NCBI GenBank assembly: GCA_021323355.1
Contig: JAJONK010000043.1
Coordinates: 1-11,661, forward strand
Length of the DNA stretch: 11,661 bases
DNA from: Deltaproteobacteria bacterium
Lineage (GTDB): Bacteria; Desulfobacterota; Binatia; UBA9968
Reading direction: 5' to 3'
The notes beneath the pieces were generated by a model. That model did no database searches. It saw only the letters and a list, made by a program, of their open reading frames with translations, and was not told where the DNA came from. Positions 1 to 6,063 of the stretch are shown piece by piece. The translations under genes and the position numbers were made by a program. Numbering within the stretch: position 1 is the first letter of the stretch; each line of letters starts with the position of its first letter.

Positions 1-139
1 GGAAATGGCAGGGGTGTTCGTGCGGCGGGCGCTGGAGAAAGCTTTGGCCAACCTGCGTCAGCAAGCTAAACCGAAGCCTGCTCTGAAGGCTATCAAGAAG
101 GCCATCAAAAAGGCCATCAAGAAAGGGAAAAAACGTTGA
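1..139 (+). CDS. C-terminal end of an unidentified protein with a Lys-rich repeat tail (5' cut by window)
   Basis: Only the last 45 codons are present; the first complete codon is at base 2 and the stop is TGA at 137-139. A helical stretch (AGVFVRRALEKALANLRQQ) is followed by a Pro/Lys linker and a strongly basic tail in which the four-residue unit AIKK occurs three times in tandem (bases 89-124, a 12-bp repeat with third-position differences), ending KGKKR. The stop overlaps the TTG start of the next gene by four bases (TTGA), so the two are probably cotranscribed and translationally coupled. The helix before the tail is the sort that closes many SRPBCC/START-fold proteins, so the gene may be a paralogue of its neighbour, but this is a guess from about 20 residues. 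The basic tail could bind nucleic acid or acidic lipid. Function unknown. Confidence 0.6.
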   Translation, partial: EMAGVFVRRALEKALANLRQQAKPKPALKAIKKAIKKAIKKGKKR

Positions 140-585
140 AATTCACTCAGAGTGCGCAGATCCCCGTTGCCCGTGAACCGCTTTGGGAGTTTCTCATGGA
201 CGTTCCGAAAGTAGCCAAATCGCTCCCGGGCGTGGAGTCGGTCAGCAAAATCGATGATAAGACCTATGAAGGAGCTCTGACAGTCCGAGTAGGACCGATC
301 AAACTGAACCTGCAGGGCAAGATTATCGTTGAAGAGCAAAGCAAAGAGAATTGGCGCGCAGCGCTGCGGGCGGAAGCCAAAGATCGAATGGCCGCAGGCG
401 CCGTTAACGGGAAAACCAACATGGTGTTAAAGGAACTCGGCGCCAATCAAACCGAGTTGTTAGTCGACACCGATGTCAACATACTCGGCAAAATCGGTGA
501 ATTTGGCCAGCCGATTATTAGAAAAAAAGCGGACTCGATGCTCAAAGAGTTCGTTGAAAATATTAAGAAGCAACTAACTGCCTAG
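136..585 (+). CDS. CoxG-like SRPBCC family protein (carbon monoxide dehydrogenase subunit G type)
   Basis: The 149-residue product spans one CoxG-type SRPBCC domain, the usual family length. Visible family features are the N-terminal strand and helix (FTQSAQIPVAREPLWEFL), the conserved LPGVESV turn at about 30-36, the YEGALTVRVGPIKLNLQGKI hairpin at about 44-63, and the C-terminal ligand-pocket helix beginning near ILGKIGEFGQ. In CO-oxidising bacteria CoxG links the molybdenum CO dehydrogenase to the membrane and its quinone pool; many homologues sit outside cox operons and have unknown lipophilic ligands. No coxMSL-type gene is visible here, so a CO role is not supported by context. The start is TTG at 136, inside the stop of the upstream gene, with AAAGGG at 122-127 as a plausible ribosome-binding site; no upstream in-frame start fits better. 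The fold assignment is firm; the biological role is open. Confidence 0.85.
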   Translation: MKFTQSAQIPVAREPLWEFLMDVPKVAKSLPGVESVSKIDDKTYEGALTVRVGPIKLNLQGKIIVEEQSKENWRAALRAEAKDRMAAGAVNGKTNMVLKELGANQTELLVDTDVNILGKIGEFGQPIIRKKADSMLKEFVENIKKQLTA

Positions 586-710
586 TTGCCGCCCGCTTTC
601 GATAGCGGCGACGGATTCACCGACGTGAGTTTCCTGACGGCGGAGCAACTCTCTAAAGCGGGGCGTCATTGATACTCGTCGCCTGACAAGCCGAACGGCC
701 AGCATGTGAA

Positions 711-1472
711 CTACCGATGCTTCCAATTGGGCGTCCTTTTTTCTAGGAATGCCCGGACGCCCTCATCGACGTCCTCAGTGTGCAGCAATTCACGGCAGTA
801 GATTTCCTCGGATCGGCTAAGCGCGCCGGAAAAATCTCGCAAAGACAACTCTCGTAAGCCCTTCAGCGCAATCCGCATTACGGCTCCGCTTTTTGAAAGA
901 AGTTCGTCGAGTAACGATGTCAGACCGTTGTCGAATTGCTCTTCCGCAAAGACACGGTTGATCAATCCAACATCAAGCGCTTCTCGGGCGCTGTAGCGCC
1001 GTCCGGTAAGAATCATTTCGGCAGCGCGATGGTATCCGATCAGCGTCGAGAAACGCGCTAGCGCAACCGGCGGATAACAACCCACATGTATCTCAGGGGT
1101 GGCAAATGAGCTATCTTCCGACGCGACGATAAAGTCACAGCAAGTTGCAAGCTCGCAACCGCCGCCGAAACATACTCCGCGAACCGCTGCGATGGTCACC
1201 TGTGGCAGACCCAACAGCTTGCGAATGACCCGGTGTACGATCTCGAGCATCTCGGGAACCTTTTCCCGGGTGTGATCGCGAATATCCACGCCGGCAGAAA
1301 AGGCGCGTGTGCCGGCGCCTCGGAGGACCACGACATCGGTTGTACCATCCGCAGCGCATGCCGATAGTTCTTGGTCTAGCTCTCGCAACAACTCGATATC
1401 GAGGACGTTTACGGGCGGATGCTCAATGGTAATGGAGGTTACCCGCGATTTCTTTTCTTTATTTAACCCCAT
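711..1472 (-). CDS. Enoyl-CoA hydratase/isomerase (crotonase) family, resembling cyclohexa-1,5-dienecarbonyl-CoA hydratase
   Basis: The 253-residue product is a full-length crotonase. It has the CoA-binding segment FSAGVDIRDHT (58-68), the oxyanion-hole region VRGVCFGGGCELA (97-109) and PEIHVG (126-131). Both acidic residues corresponding to the rat enoyl-CoA hydratase catalytic pair are present, E107 and E127, so hydratase chemistry is plausible. After PEIHVG the usual GGTQ loop of ordinary enoyl-CoA hydratases is replaced by CYPPVALARF. Together with the SAGVDI-xHT-xEKV pattern this resembles dienoyl-CoA hydratases (Dch) of anaerobic benzoyl-CoA degradation. That substrate is an inference from motifs; no other benzoyl-CoA pathway gene is in the window, and a general acyl-CoA hydratase is the alternative. 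It converges on the CoxG-like gene and diverges from the OmpA-family gene. The ATG at 1472 has no clear Shine-Dalgarno sequence. Confidence 0.85.
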   Translation of the reverse strand: MGLNKEKKSRVTSITIEHPPVNVLDIELLRELDQELSACAADGTTDVVVLRGAGTRAFSAGVDIRDHTREKVPEMLEIVHRVIRKLLGLPQVTIAAVRGVCFGGGCELATCCDFIVASEDSSFATPEIHVGCYPPVALARFSTLIGYHRAAEMILTGRRYSAREALDVGLINRVFAEEQFDNGLTSLLDELLSKSGAVMRIALKGLRELSLRDFSGALSRSEEIYCRELLHTEDVDEGVRAFLEKRTPNWKHR

Positions 1473-1537
1473 GTCATTCGTATACCGTTGAATGTGACAA
1501 AAGGCGAGTCAGTCACCTGTGTAACGAATGGGATAGA

Positions 1538-1543
1538 AGTATA
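1538..1543 (-). promoter_or_regulatory. Possible -10 element for the crotonase gene
   Basis: Read on the minus strand, TATACT at 1543-1538 matches TATAAT at five of six positions and is directly preceded by TG. It would start transcription about 60 nt upstream of the ATG at 1472. No good -35 hexamer sits at the normal distance, so this is only a candidate. It lies back to back with the promoter of the divergent OmpA-family gene. Confidence 0.3.
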
Positions 1544-1561
1544 CATCTCGACAAATCTGGT

Positions 1562-1590
1562 TTGACAAAGAAAACACCGCAACCTAGACT
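1562..1590 (+). promoter_or_regulatory. Sigma70-type promoter of the OmpA-family gene
   Basis: A perfect -35 hexamer TTGACA at 1562-1567 is followed, after exactly 17 bp, by TAGACT at 1585-1590 (four of six matches to TATAAT). Transcription would start at about 1597, giving a leader of roughly 23 nt that carries the strong Shine-Dalgarno sequence AAGGAGG at 1607-1613, six bases before the ATG at 1620. This is one of the two best promoters in the window and suggests high expression, as expected for an abundant envelope protein. Confidence 0.7.
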
Positions 1591-1619
1591 TACGGTTCGA
1601 GCTCTTAAGGAGGGCTTCT

Positions 1620-2381
1620 ATGAGACACCCACGAGTGATCGCCGCGGCTTTTGCCGTCTGGTTTGCGCTGGGACTGAAACCCGCTTCCGCTGCCCCGGAT
1701 GAGTACGATGACAGCCAGTCTCATCCATTGAGAATCGTCGCATATTTGCTTCACCCGGCTGCATGGTTGGTCGAACAAGTAGTTTTTCGGCCTTTTCATT
1801 TTCTCGTTAGCGCGAATGAGCCAATGGAGGAAATCTTCGGCCATCGACCGCATCCGCCGGTTCTGGCCGAGCCACAGCCCAATCGAGATTACGGCATGCC
1901 TCGACGCGCACCGGTGAAACCAGCACCGCCTCCCCCGGTTGCAGCCGTCACTCAGGAGCCTGTGCGTGAGATCGTCAAAATCGTCGAGGTCCCCAAGGAA
2001 ACGATCGTCTATAGGGACGTTCAAAAAGTGGTTGAAGTGGAGAAGTTCGTGTTTCCGGGAATCGCTTTTCAGTTCGATTCGGCCGAGCTCACTGACTGGG
2101 GAAAGGGCAACGTATATCTGGCCGCGGAGAAACTTAAGACAAAAGGCGATATCTCCGTGGTCATCGAGGGGCATACCGATGAGGTAGGTAGTGCGGAATA
2201 CAACAAAAACCTCGGACTGCGCCGGGCGCAGCGTGTCATGACAGAGTTAACCGCTTTAGGAGTTGATCAAGCGAGAATTTCGACAGTGACTCAAGGAGAG
2301 GAGAAGCCTTTGATCAACCAACCGACGGCATGGGCGCGTGCGGTAAATCGACGAGTAGAGTTCGAGGTCAGAGGGAAATAA
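1620..2381 (+). CDS. OmpA-family peptidoglycan-binding envelope protein
   Basis: The 253-residue product starts with a Sec signal peptide (basic n-region, hydrophobic 6-19, probable cleavage after ASA at 22-24). There is no lipobox cysteine, so it is probably not a lipoprotein. Residues 35-77 form a conserved-looking hydrophobic/aromatic segment (HPLRIVAYLLHPAAWLVEQV) that I cannot assign. A Pro-rich linker (77-108) and a valine/charge-alternating beta-like linker (115-145) lead into a C-terminal OmpA domain (about 146-251). That domain has GHTD at 184-187, the LGLRRAQRV helix and NRRVEF at 243-248. D187 and R202 occupy the spacing of the OmpA residues that bind diaminopimelate in peptidoglycan. 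There is no OmpA-type beta-barrel region, so it resembles a periplasmic peptidoglycan-associated protein. The strong RBS AAGGAGG fixes the ATG start. It has its own promoter and terminator, so it is probably monocistronic. Confidence 0.88.
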   Translation: MRHPRVIAAAFAVWFALGLKPASAAPDEYDDSQSHPLRIVAYLLHPAAWLVEQVVFRPFHFLVSANEPMEEIFGHRPHPPVLAEPQPNRDYGMPRRAPVKPAPPPPVAAVTQEPVREIVKIVEVPKETIVYRDVQKVVEVEKFVFPGIAFQFDSAELTDWGKGNVYLAAEKLKTKGDISVVIEGHTDEVGSAEYNKNLGLRRAQRVMTELTALGVDQARISTVTQGEEKPLINQPTAWARAVNRRVEFEVRGK

Positions 2382-2399
2382 GATAAACTTCAATCGTAG

Positions 2400-2430
2400 A
2401 AGGCCCAGCCTCAAGCTGGGCCTTTTTTTT
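2400..2430 (+). terminator. Rho-independent terminator after the OmpA-family gene
   Basis: A perfect 10-bp stem (AAGGCCCAGC at 2400-2409 pairing with 2415-2424) closes a five-base loop and runs straight into a T tract ending at 2430. It lies 18 bp beyond the stop of the OmpA-family gene and only 20 bp before the rlmE start. The stem begins with A residues, so it could also work on the opposite strand, but no minus-strand gene ends here. Confidence 0.92.
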
Positions 2431-2450
2431 GGTACCAGCGCTCTGGTTAA

Positions 2451-3056
2451 ATGAGTTACAAGCTCCGCGACACCTACTATAAAAAGGCCAAACAACAAGG
2501 CTACCGCTCTCGCGCGGCTTATAAGCTGCTTGAGCTGCAGGAGCGTTTTCGCATCTTTAAAACGGGTCAGTTAATTGTCGATTTGGGCGCGGCACCGGGC
2601 GGCTGGATTCAAGTGGCGGCCAAGCTGGTCGGTCCGAGCGGTAAAGTCCTTGGTGTGGATCTTCAGCCGATCGAGGCGTTTCACCAGAGGAACATCATCG
2701 TCATACAAGGTGACATTACCGCGACGGAAACAGAGCAGCGGATTATGGAATACTTAGGGCGTCCTGCTGACAGCGTCATCTCTGATCTTGCGCCTAAGTT
2801 GACCGGCATCCGTGATACGGATGAAGCGCACTCCTTGGAATTGAACCGCACAGCCATGGAAGTCGCGAACCGACTTCTTAGAGCAGGCGGCAGCTTTCTC
2901 ATCAAGAGCTTCGTCAGTGAAGAACTTCGAATCTTTTCCGCGGAACTGGAAAAGCAATTTGGCTCGGTTCAGCGTACCCGGCCTGACGCTAGCCGAAAAG
3001 GTTCATCTGAGATTTATTTCTTCGCAAAAGATTACCAGCCCAGGCTGCAGGGATAG
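2451..3056 (+). CDS. rlmE: 23S rRNA (uridine-2552 2'-O)-methyltransferase RlmE/FtsJ
   Basis: The 201-residue product is a compact RlmE (FtsJ/RrmJ), the enzyme that methylates the 2'-OH of U2552 in the A loop of 23S rRNA late in 50S assembly, using S-adenosylmethionine. The SAM-binding motif DLGAAPGGW is at 44-52 and an acidic SAM-ribose contact lies in VDLQP (69-73). All four members of the catalytic K-D-K-E tetrad are visible: K25 in RAAYKLLEL, D112 in SDLAPKLTG, K152 in FLIKSF and E187 in SSEIYFFAKDY. It is slightly shorter than the E. coli enzyme at the N-terminus. The ATG at 2451 has no recognisable Shine-Dalgarno sequence and lies 20 bp after the preceding terminator's T tract, so its promoter must overlap that terminator or lie inside the OmpA-family gene, or it depends on read-through. 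No ftsH partner follows, unlike the E. coli arrangement. Confidence 0.95.
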   Translation: MSYKLRDTYYKKAKQQGYRSRAAYKLLELQERFRIFKTGQLIVDLGAAPGGWIQVAAKLVGPSGKVLGVDLQPIEAFHQRNIIVIQGDITATETEQRIMEYLGRPADSVISDLAPKLTGIRDTDEAHSLELNRTAMEVANRLLRAGGSFLIKSFVSEELRIFSAELEKQFGSVQRTRPDASRKGSSEIYFFAKDYQPRLQG

Positions 3057-3161
3057 CGGACTACGGTAATGTCAAAAAGGACGACGACACAACCAGGCGT
3101 AACACGGCGAGGGCGGTGACTTGTTGCCAGAGGGGCGCCGTGAACCAGTCTAAATCGGCAG

Positions 3162-4163
3162 ATGGCAATATCGGAATTAAGAAAAGACCCAGTTGTCGAC
3201 CGCTGGGTGATCATCGCCACTGAACGAAGCAAACGTCCTCATGCTAACCGAACAAGGACAGAGTCCGGCCGAGACGAACCATGTCCTTTCTGTGCCGGCC
3301 GGGAAGGGGACACCCCACCTGAAGTTCTTGCCTATCGCGATCCATCGGCTCCAGCCGATACGCCCGGTTGGAGAGTCAGGGTCGTACCTAATAAGTATCC
3401 AGCTCTGGACAGTATGGGAGACATCTCTCTACCAACCGATTCGGCCTACGTTGCTCTGAGCGGAGTCGGCGCTCACGAAGTAATCATTGAGAGCCCGAAA
3501 CATTGCCTAAGCATGGCGGAGCTCGCTGAGGGACAGATTGAAGACGTTTTGCGGGCGTATCGAGAACGTCTGATTGTTCTCCAGAACGATCGGCGCTGGA
3601 AGTCGATTCTTATTTACAAAAACCAAGGAAGCGCAGCGGGTGCGACCCTGGAGCATGTCCATTCGCAACTACTGGCAATGTCCATAGTTCCGCGTGAGAT
3701 AGACCACGAGTGGCGCGCACTGGTCTCCCATCATGATATGACGAATAGCTGCCTCTATTGCGAGATGCTTGACAGGGAGCGTTCGGATGGGCGCCGCATA
3801 GTACTTGAGAGCGCGGCGTTCATTGGCTTCTGCCCATTCGCGTCTCGGTTTCCCTTTGAAATCTGGCTTATGCCTAAAGAACACTCGCCCATGTTTGATT
3901 CGGTAGCGAACGACGAGCTCCGTCAACTGGCGTTCATGCTACGGCAATCCTTACAACGCCTTGCCGGTATTGTCGATGCACCGCTTAACTACGTGCTTCA
4001 TTCGGCGCCACTCAAAGAAGCGAAGCGCGACCACTATCACTGGCACCTCGAGATTTTGCCAAGAATTTCTAAAATCGCCGGGTTTGAGTTGGCGTCCGGC
4101 TATTATATAAATACCGTGGCGCCGGAAAGCGCGGCCCTGCAACTGCGCGAGCTTGCGCTATAA
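3162..4163 (+). CDS. galT: Galactose-1-phosphate uridylyltransferase (HIT superfamily)
   Basis: The 333-residue product has the two-half HIT fold of GalT, which exchanges UMP between UDP-glucose and galactose-1-phosphate. The opening SELRKDPVVDRWVIIA is typical of the family and fixes the ATG start; an in-frame stop lies at 3141-3143. Zinc-ligand candidates are C41 and C44 (CPFC), H114 (SPKH) and H165. H167 in EHVHSQ would be the uridylylated nucleophile and Q169 the neighbouring glutamine. The C-terminal half has a second CxxC-like pair (CLYC, 197-200), HYHWHLEI with H293 and H295 at the second metal site, and the usual closing FELASGYYINTVAPESAA. The active site reads HVH rather than the common HPH, so a related nucleotidyl transfer such as ADP-glucose phosphorylase activity is an alternative. 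No galK, galE or galM is adjacent. It follows rlmE by 105 bp without a clear promoter or RBS. Confidence 0.9.
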   Translation: MAISELRKDPVVDRWVIIATERSKRPHANRTRTESGRDEPCPFCAGREGDTPPEVLAYRDPSAPADTPGWRVRVVPNKYPALDSMGDISLPTDSAYVALSGVGAHEVIIESPKHCLSMAELAEGQIEDVLRAYRERLIVLQNDRRWKSILIYKNQGSAAGATLEHVHSQLLAMSIVPREIDHEWRALVSHHDMTNSCLYCEMLDRERSDGRRIVLESAAFIGFCPFASRFPFEIWLMPKEHSPMFDSVANDELRQLAFMLRQSLQRLAGIVDAPLNYVLHSAPLKEAKRDHYHWHLEILPRISKIAGFELASGYYINTVAPESAALQLRELAL

Positions 4164-4198
4164 CAGGCTTCCGTCTGAGTTTCGGGCACATGTTTAAG

Positions 4199-4222
4199 GG
4201 CGTAATTCAATTGAATTACGCC
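4199..4222. repeat. 24-bp perfect palindrome between convergent galT and glmS
   Basis: The left arm GGCGTAATTCAA (4199-4210) is followed without spacer by its exact reverse complement (4211-4222). As RNA it would form a 10-bp stem with an AATT loop on either strand. It sits 36 bp beyond the galT stop and 11 bp beyond the glmS stop. Neither strand shows a U tract after it, so it is not a textbook intrinsic terminator. A bidirectional transcription-ending or 3'-end-stabilising hairpin is most likely; a protein-binding site is the alternative. Confidence 0.8.
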
Positions 4223-4233
4223 AGGAGTGCCGC

Positions 4234-6063
4234 TTATTCAACGGTCACACTTTTGGCGAGATTGCGCGGCTGATCGACATCAGTGCCGCGATGAACCGCA
4301 ATGTGATACGCCAGCAACTGGAGCGGTATCGTCATAACGATGGGGGTCAGGTAGTGCGACGCTTTCGGCAGTGTTAGGAGCCGATAAGCGGAGACTTCGT
4401 GGCTCGTCTTGATATCGTCGGTTAGAACGATCACTTTACCGCCGCGGGATTCGACTTCCTTGAGATTGCCGATGGTTTTTTCAAAATACCGGTCTCGAGG
4501 CGCCAACACGACCACGGGCATCTTTTCATCGATCAGCGCAATCGGCCCGTGTTTCATTTCGCCGGCCGGATAACCTTCGGCGTGGATGTAAGAGATTTCT
4601 TTGAGCTTGAGAGCCCCTTCAAGGGCAATCGGATAATTAAGGCCGCGGCCCAGATAGAGAAAATCCTGACTGTGCATAAGCTCGCGCGCCAGTTCTTTGA
4701 CTTCATTCTCCAACTTCAAAGCATCTTCAATCCAGGTCGGTAAATGCATCAGGTCACGCAGCAATTTTCTAGCATTGGCTTGCTTCAGCTTGCCGTTGCG
4801 CCTTCCTAATGCCACCGCTAGCAGATACAGAGCGGTGAGTTGCGTTGAAAATGCTTTGGTACTGGCAACGCTGATTTCGGGTCCAGCGTGGGTGTAAAGA
4901 ACGCCGTGCGACTTACGAGCGATAGAGGAATCGATGACGTTGCAAATCGCCAGAATTTTCGCCTTCTTCGCGCGCGCGATTTCGGTTGCCGCCAAGGTAT
5001 CTGCGGTCTCGCCGGATTGACTGACCATCAACAAAATCGATTGAGGGTCCATCAGCGGCGAACGGTAACGGAATTCCGATCCGTAATCGACCTCCGCTGG
5101 AATTCCCGCGATCTCTTCGAGCATGAATTTGCCGACTAAGCAGGCGTGCCAGGCTGTGCCGCAGGCAACCAGATGAATTCTTTTGACGTGCTTGACCTGG
5201 CTCTGAGTTAATTGAATTCCCTCGAGAGAAACTTCGCCATTCTTCAATGAGATGCGACCGCGAAATGTGTCTGCTAAAGCCCTTGGCTGATCGTGAATCT
5301 CTTTGAGCATGAAGTGAGCGTAGCCACCCTTGCGCGCCGCCACCGCATCCCAGGTGATCTCTTTGACCGGCCGGCGAATGGCTTTACCCGTGCCATTAAA
5401 GAGACGATACGAACCGACGGTCACTTCGCCTATCTCCCCGTCTTCGAGGAATGTCACTTTGCGAGTGTAGTCGAGCAGTGCGGGGATGTCGGAAGCAATA
5501 AAGGTTTCGCCGTCGCCCCAACCAATAACAATCGGCGTGGAGTTCTTCGCGACGATGAGCCGCTGCGGATCTCGACGATTGAGAAACAGCAAGGCGTAGG
5601 AGCCGCGGATTTCGCGCAAGGTACGGCGTACCGCATCCAGGAAATCCATTCCCCTGTCGATTTTTTCGCTGACCAGATGGGCGACGATTTCGCTGTCGGT
5701 TTCGGAACTGAAGTGAGTTCCTCTCTTCGTCAGCTGCTCTTTCAGTTCCAAGTAATTCTCGATGATGCCGTTATGAACGACGACCACGTCCCCGGCGCGA
5801 TGCGGGTGAGCGTTGGTTTCTGAAGGACGGCCATGGGTTGCCCAGCGTGTATGACCGATGCCAATCGGGCCCGACATAGGTTGCCGGTCGAGCAGGGTTG
5901 CCAGATTGCTCAGTTTGCCTTCGCAGCGGCGAATCGCAACCTCGCCGTGGTTGAGAACCGCAATGCCGGCCGAATCGTAACCCCGGTACTCGAGCTTTCG
6001 AAGGCTTTCCAAAATCAATGGCGCCGCGTCGCGACTGCCGATATATCCGACAATACCGCACAT
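4234..6063 (-). CDS. glmS: Glutamine--fructose-6-phosphate aminotransferase (isomerizing)
   Basis: The 609-residue product matches the usual length of GlmS, which makes glucosamine-6-phosphate from fructose-6-phosphate and glutamine, the first committed step to UDP-GlcNAc. The N-terminal class II glutaminase domain has catalytic C2 exposed after Met removal (MCGIVGYIG), HTRWATHG at 71-78, HNG at 97-99 and D123. Two SIS sugar-isomerase domains follow: CGTAWHA from 301 and SQSGETADT from 348 in the first, then LEGALKLKEISYIHAEG (481-497) with E489, H505 in KHGP and the C-terminal K604 in NLAKSVTVE. All catalytic groups known from E. coli are present. The ATG (6063-6061) overlaps the glmU stop by one base (TAATG), with AAAGGA at 6080-6075 as RBS, so translation is coupled to glmU. 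No glmS ribozyme precedes it. Confidence 0.98.
   Translation of the reverse strand: MCGIVGYIGSRDAAPLILESLRKLEYRGYDSAGIAVLNHGEVAIRRCEGKLSNLATLLDRQPMSGPIGIGHTRWATHGRPSETNAHPHRAGDVVVVHNGIIENYLELKEQLTKRGTHFSSETDSEIVAHLVSEKIDRGMDFLDAVRRTLREIRGSYALLFLNRRDPQRLIVAKNSTPIVIGWGDGETFIASDIPALLDYTRKVTFLEDGEIGEVTVGSYRLFNGTGKAIRRPVKEITWDAVAARKGGYAHFMLKEIHDQPRALADTFRGRISLKNGEVSLEGIQLTQSQVKHVKRIHLVACGTAWHACLVGKFMLEEIAGIPAEVDYGSEFRYRSPLMDPQSILLMVSQSGETADTLAATEIARAKKAKILAICNVIDSSIARKSHGVLYTHAGPEISVASTKAFSTQLTALYLLAVALGRRNGKLKQANARKLLRDLMHLPTWIEDALKLENEVKELARELMHSQDFLYLGRGLNYPIALEGALKLKEISYIHAEGYPAGEMKHGPIALIDEKMPVVVLAPRDRYFEKTIGNLKEVESRGGKVIVLTDDIKTSHEVSAYRLLTLPKASHYLTPIVMTIPLQLLAYHIAVHRGTDVDQPRNLAKSVTVE

Noticed and set aside
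593..608. CCGCT/AGCGG stem after the CoxG-like gene as a terminator
   Set aside because: Only five base pairs and no T tract on either strand.
586..672. In-frame extension of 28 open codons after the CoxG-like TAG stop, suggesting read-through or a truncating mutation
   Set aside because: The domain is already complete at the usual family length, the extension has no family feature, and 28 open codons are common by chance.
1605..2174. 189-codon minus-strand open frame opposite the OmpA-family gene
   Set aside because: The plus-strand gene has a signal peptide, promoter, RBS and OmpA motifs; the antisense frame has none of these.
3069..3119. 16-codon plus-strand frame (MSKRTTT...) between rlmE and galT
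   Set aside because: Very short, without a convincing RBS or recognisable motif.
5293..5823. 176-codon plus-strand open frame inside glmS
   Set aside because: It is antisense to a fully conserved glmS region and its translation shows no family motif; its openness follows from glmS codon use.
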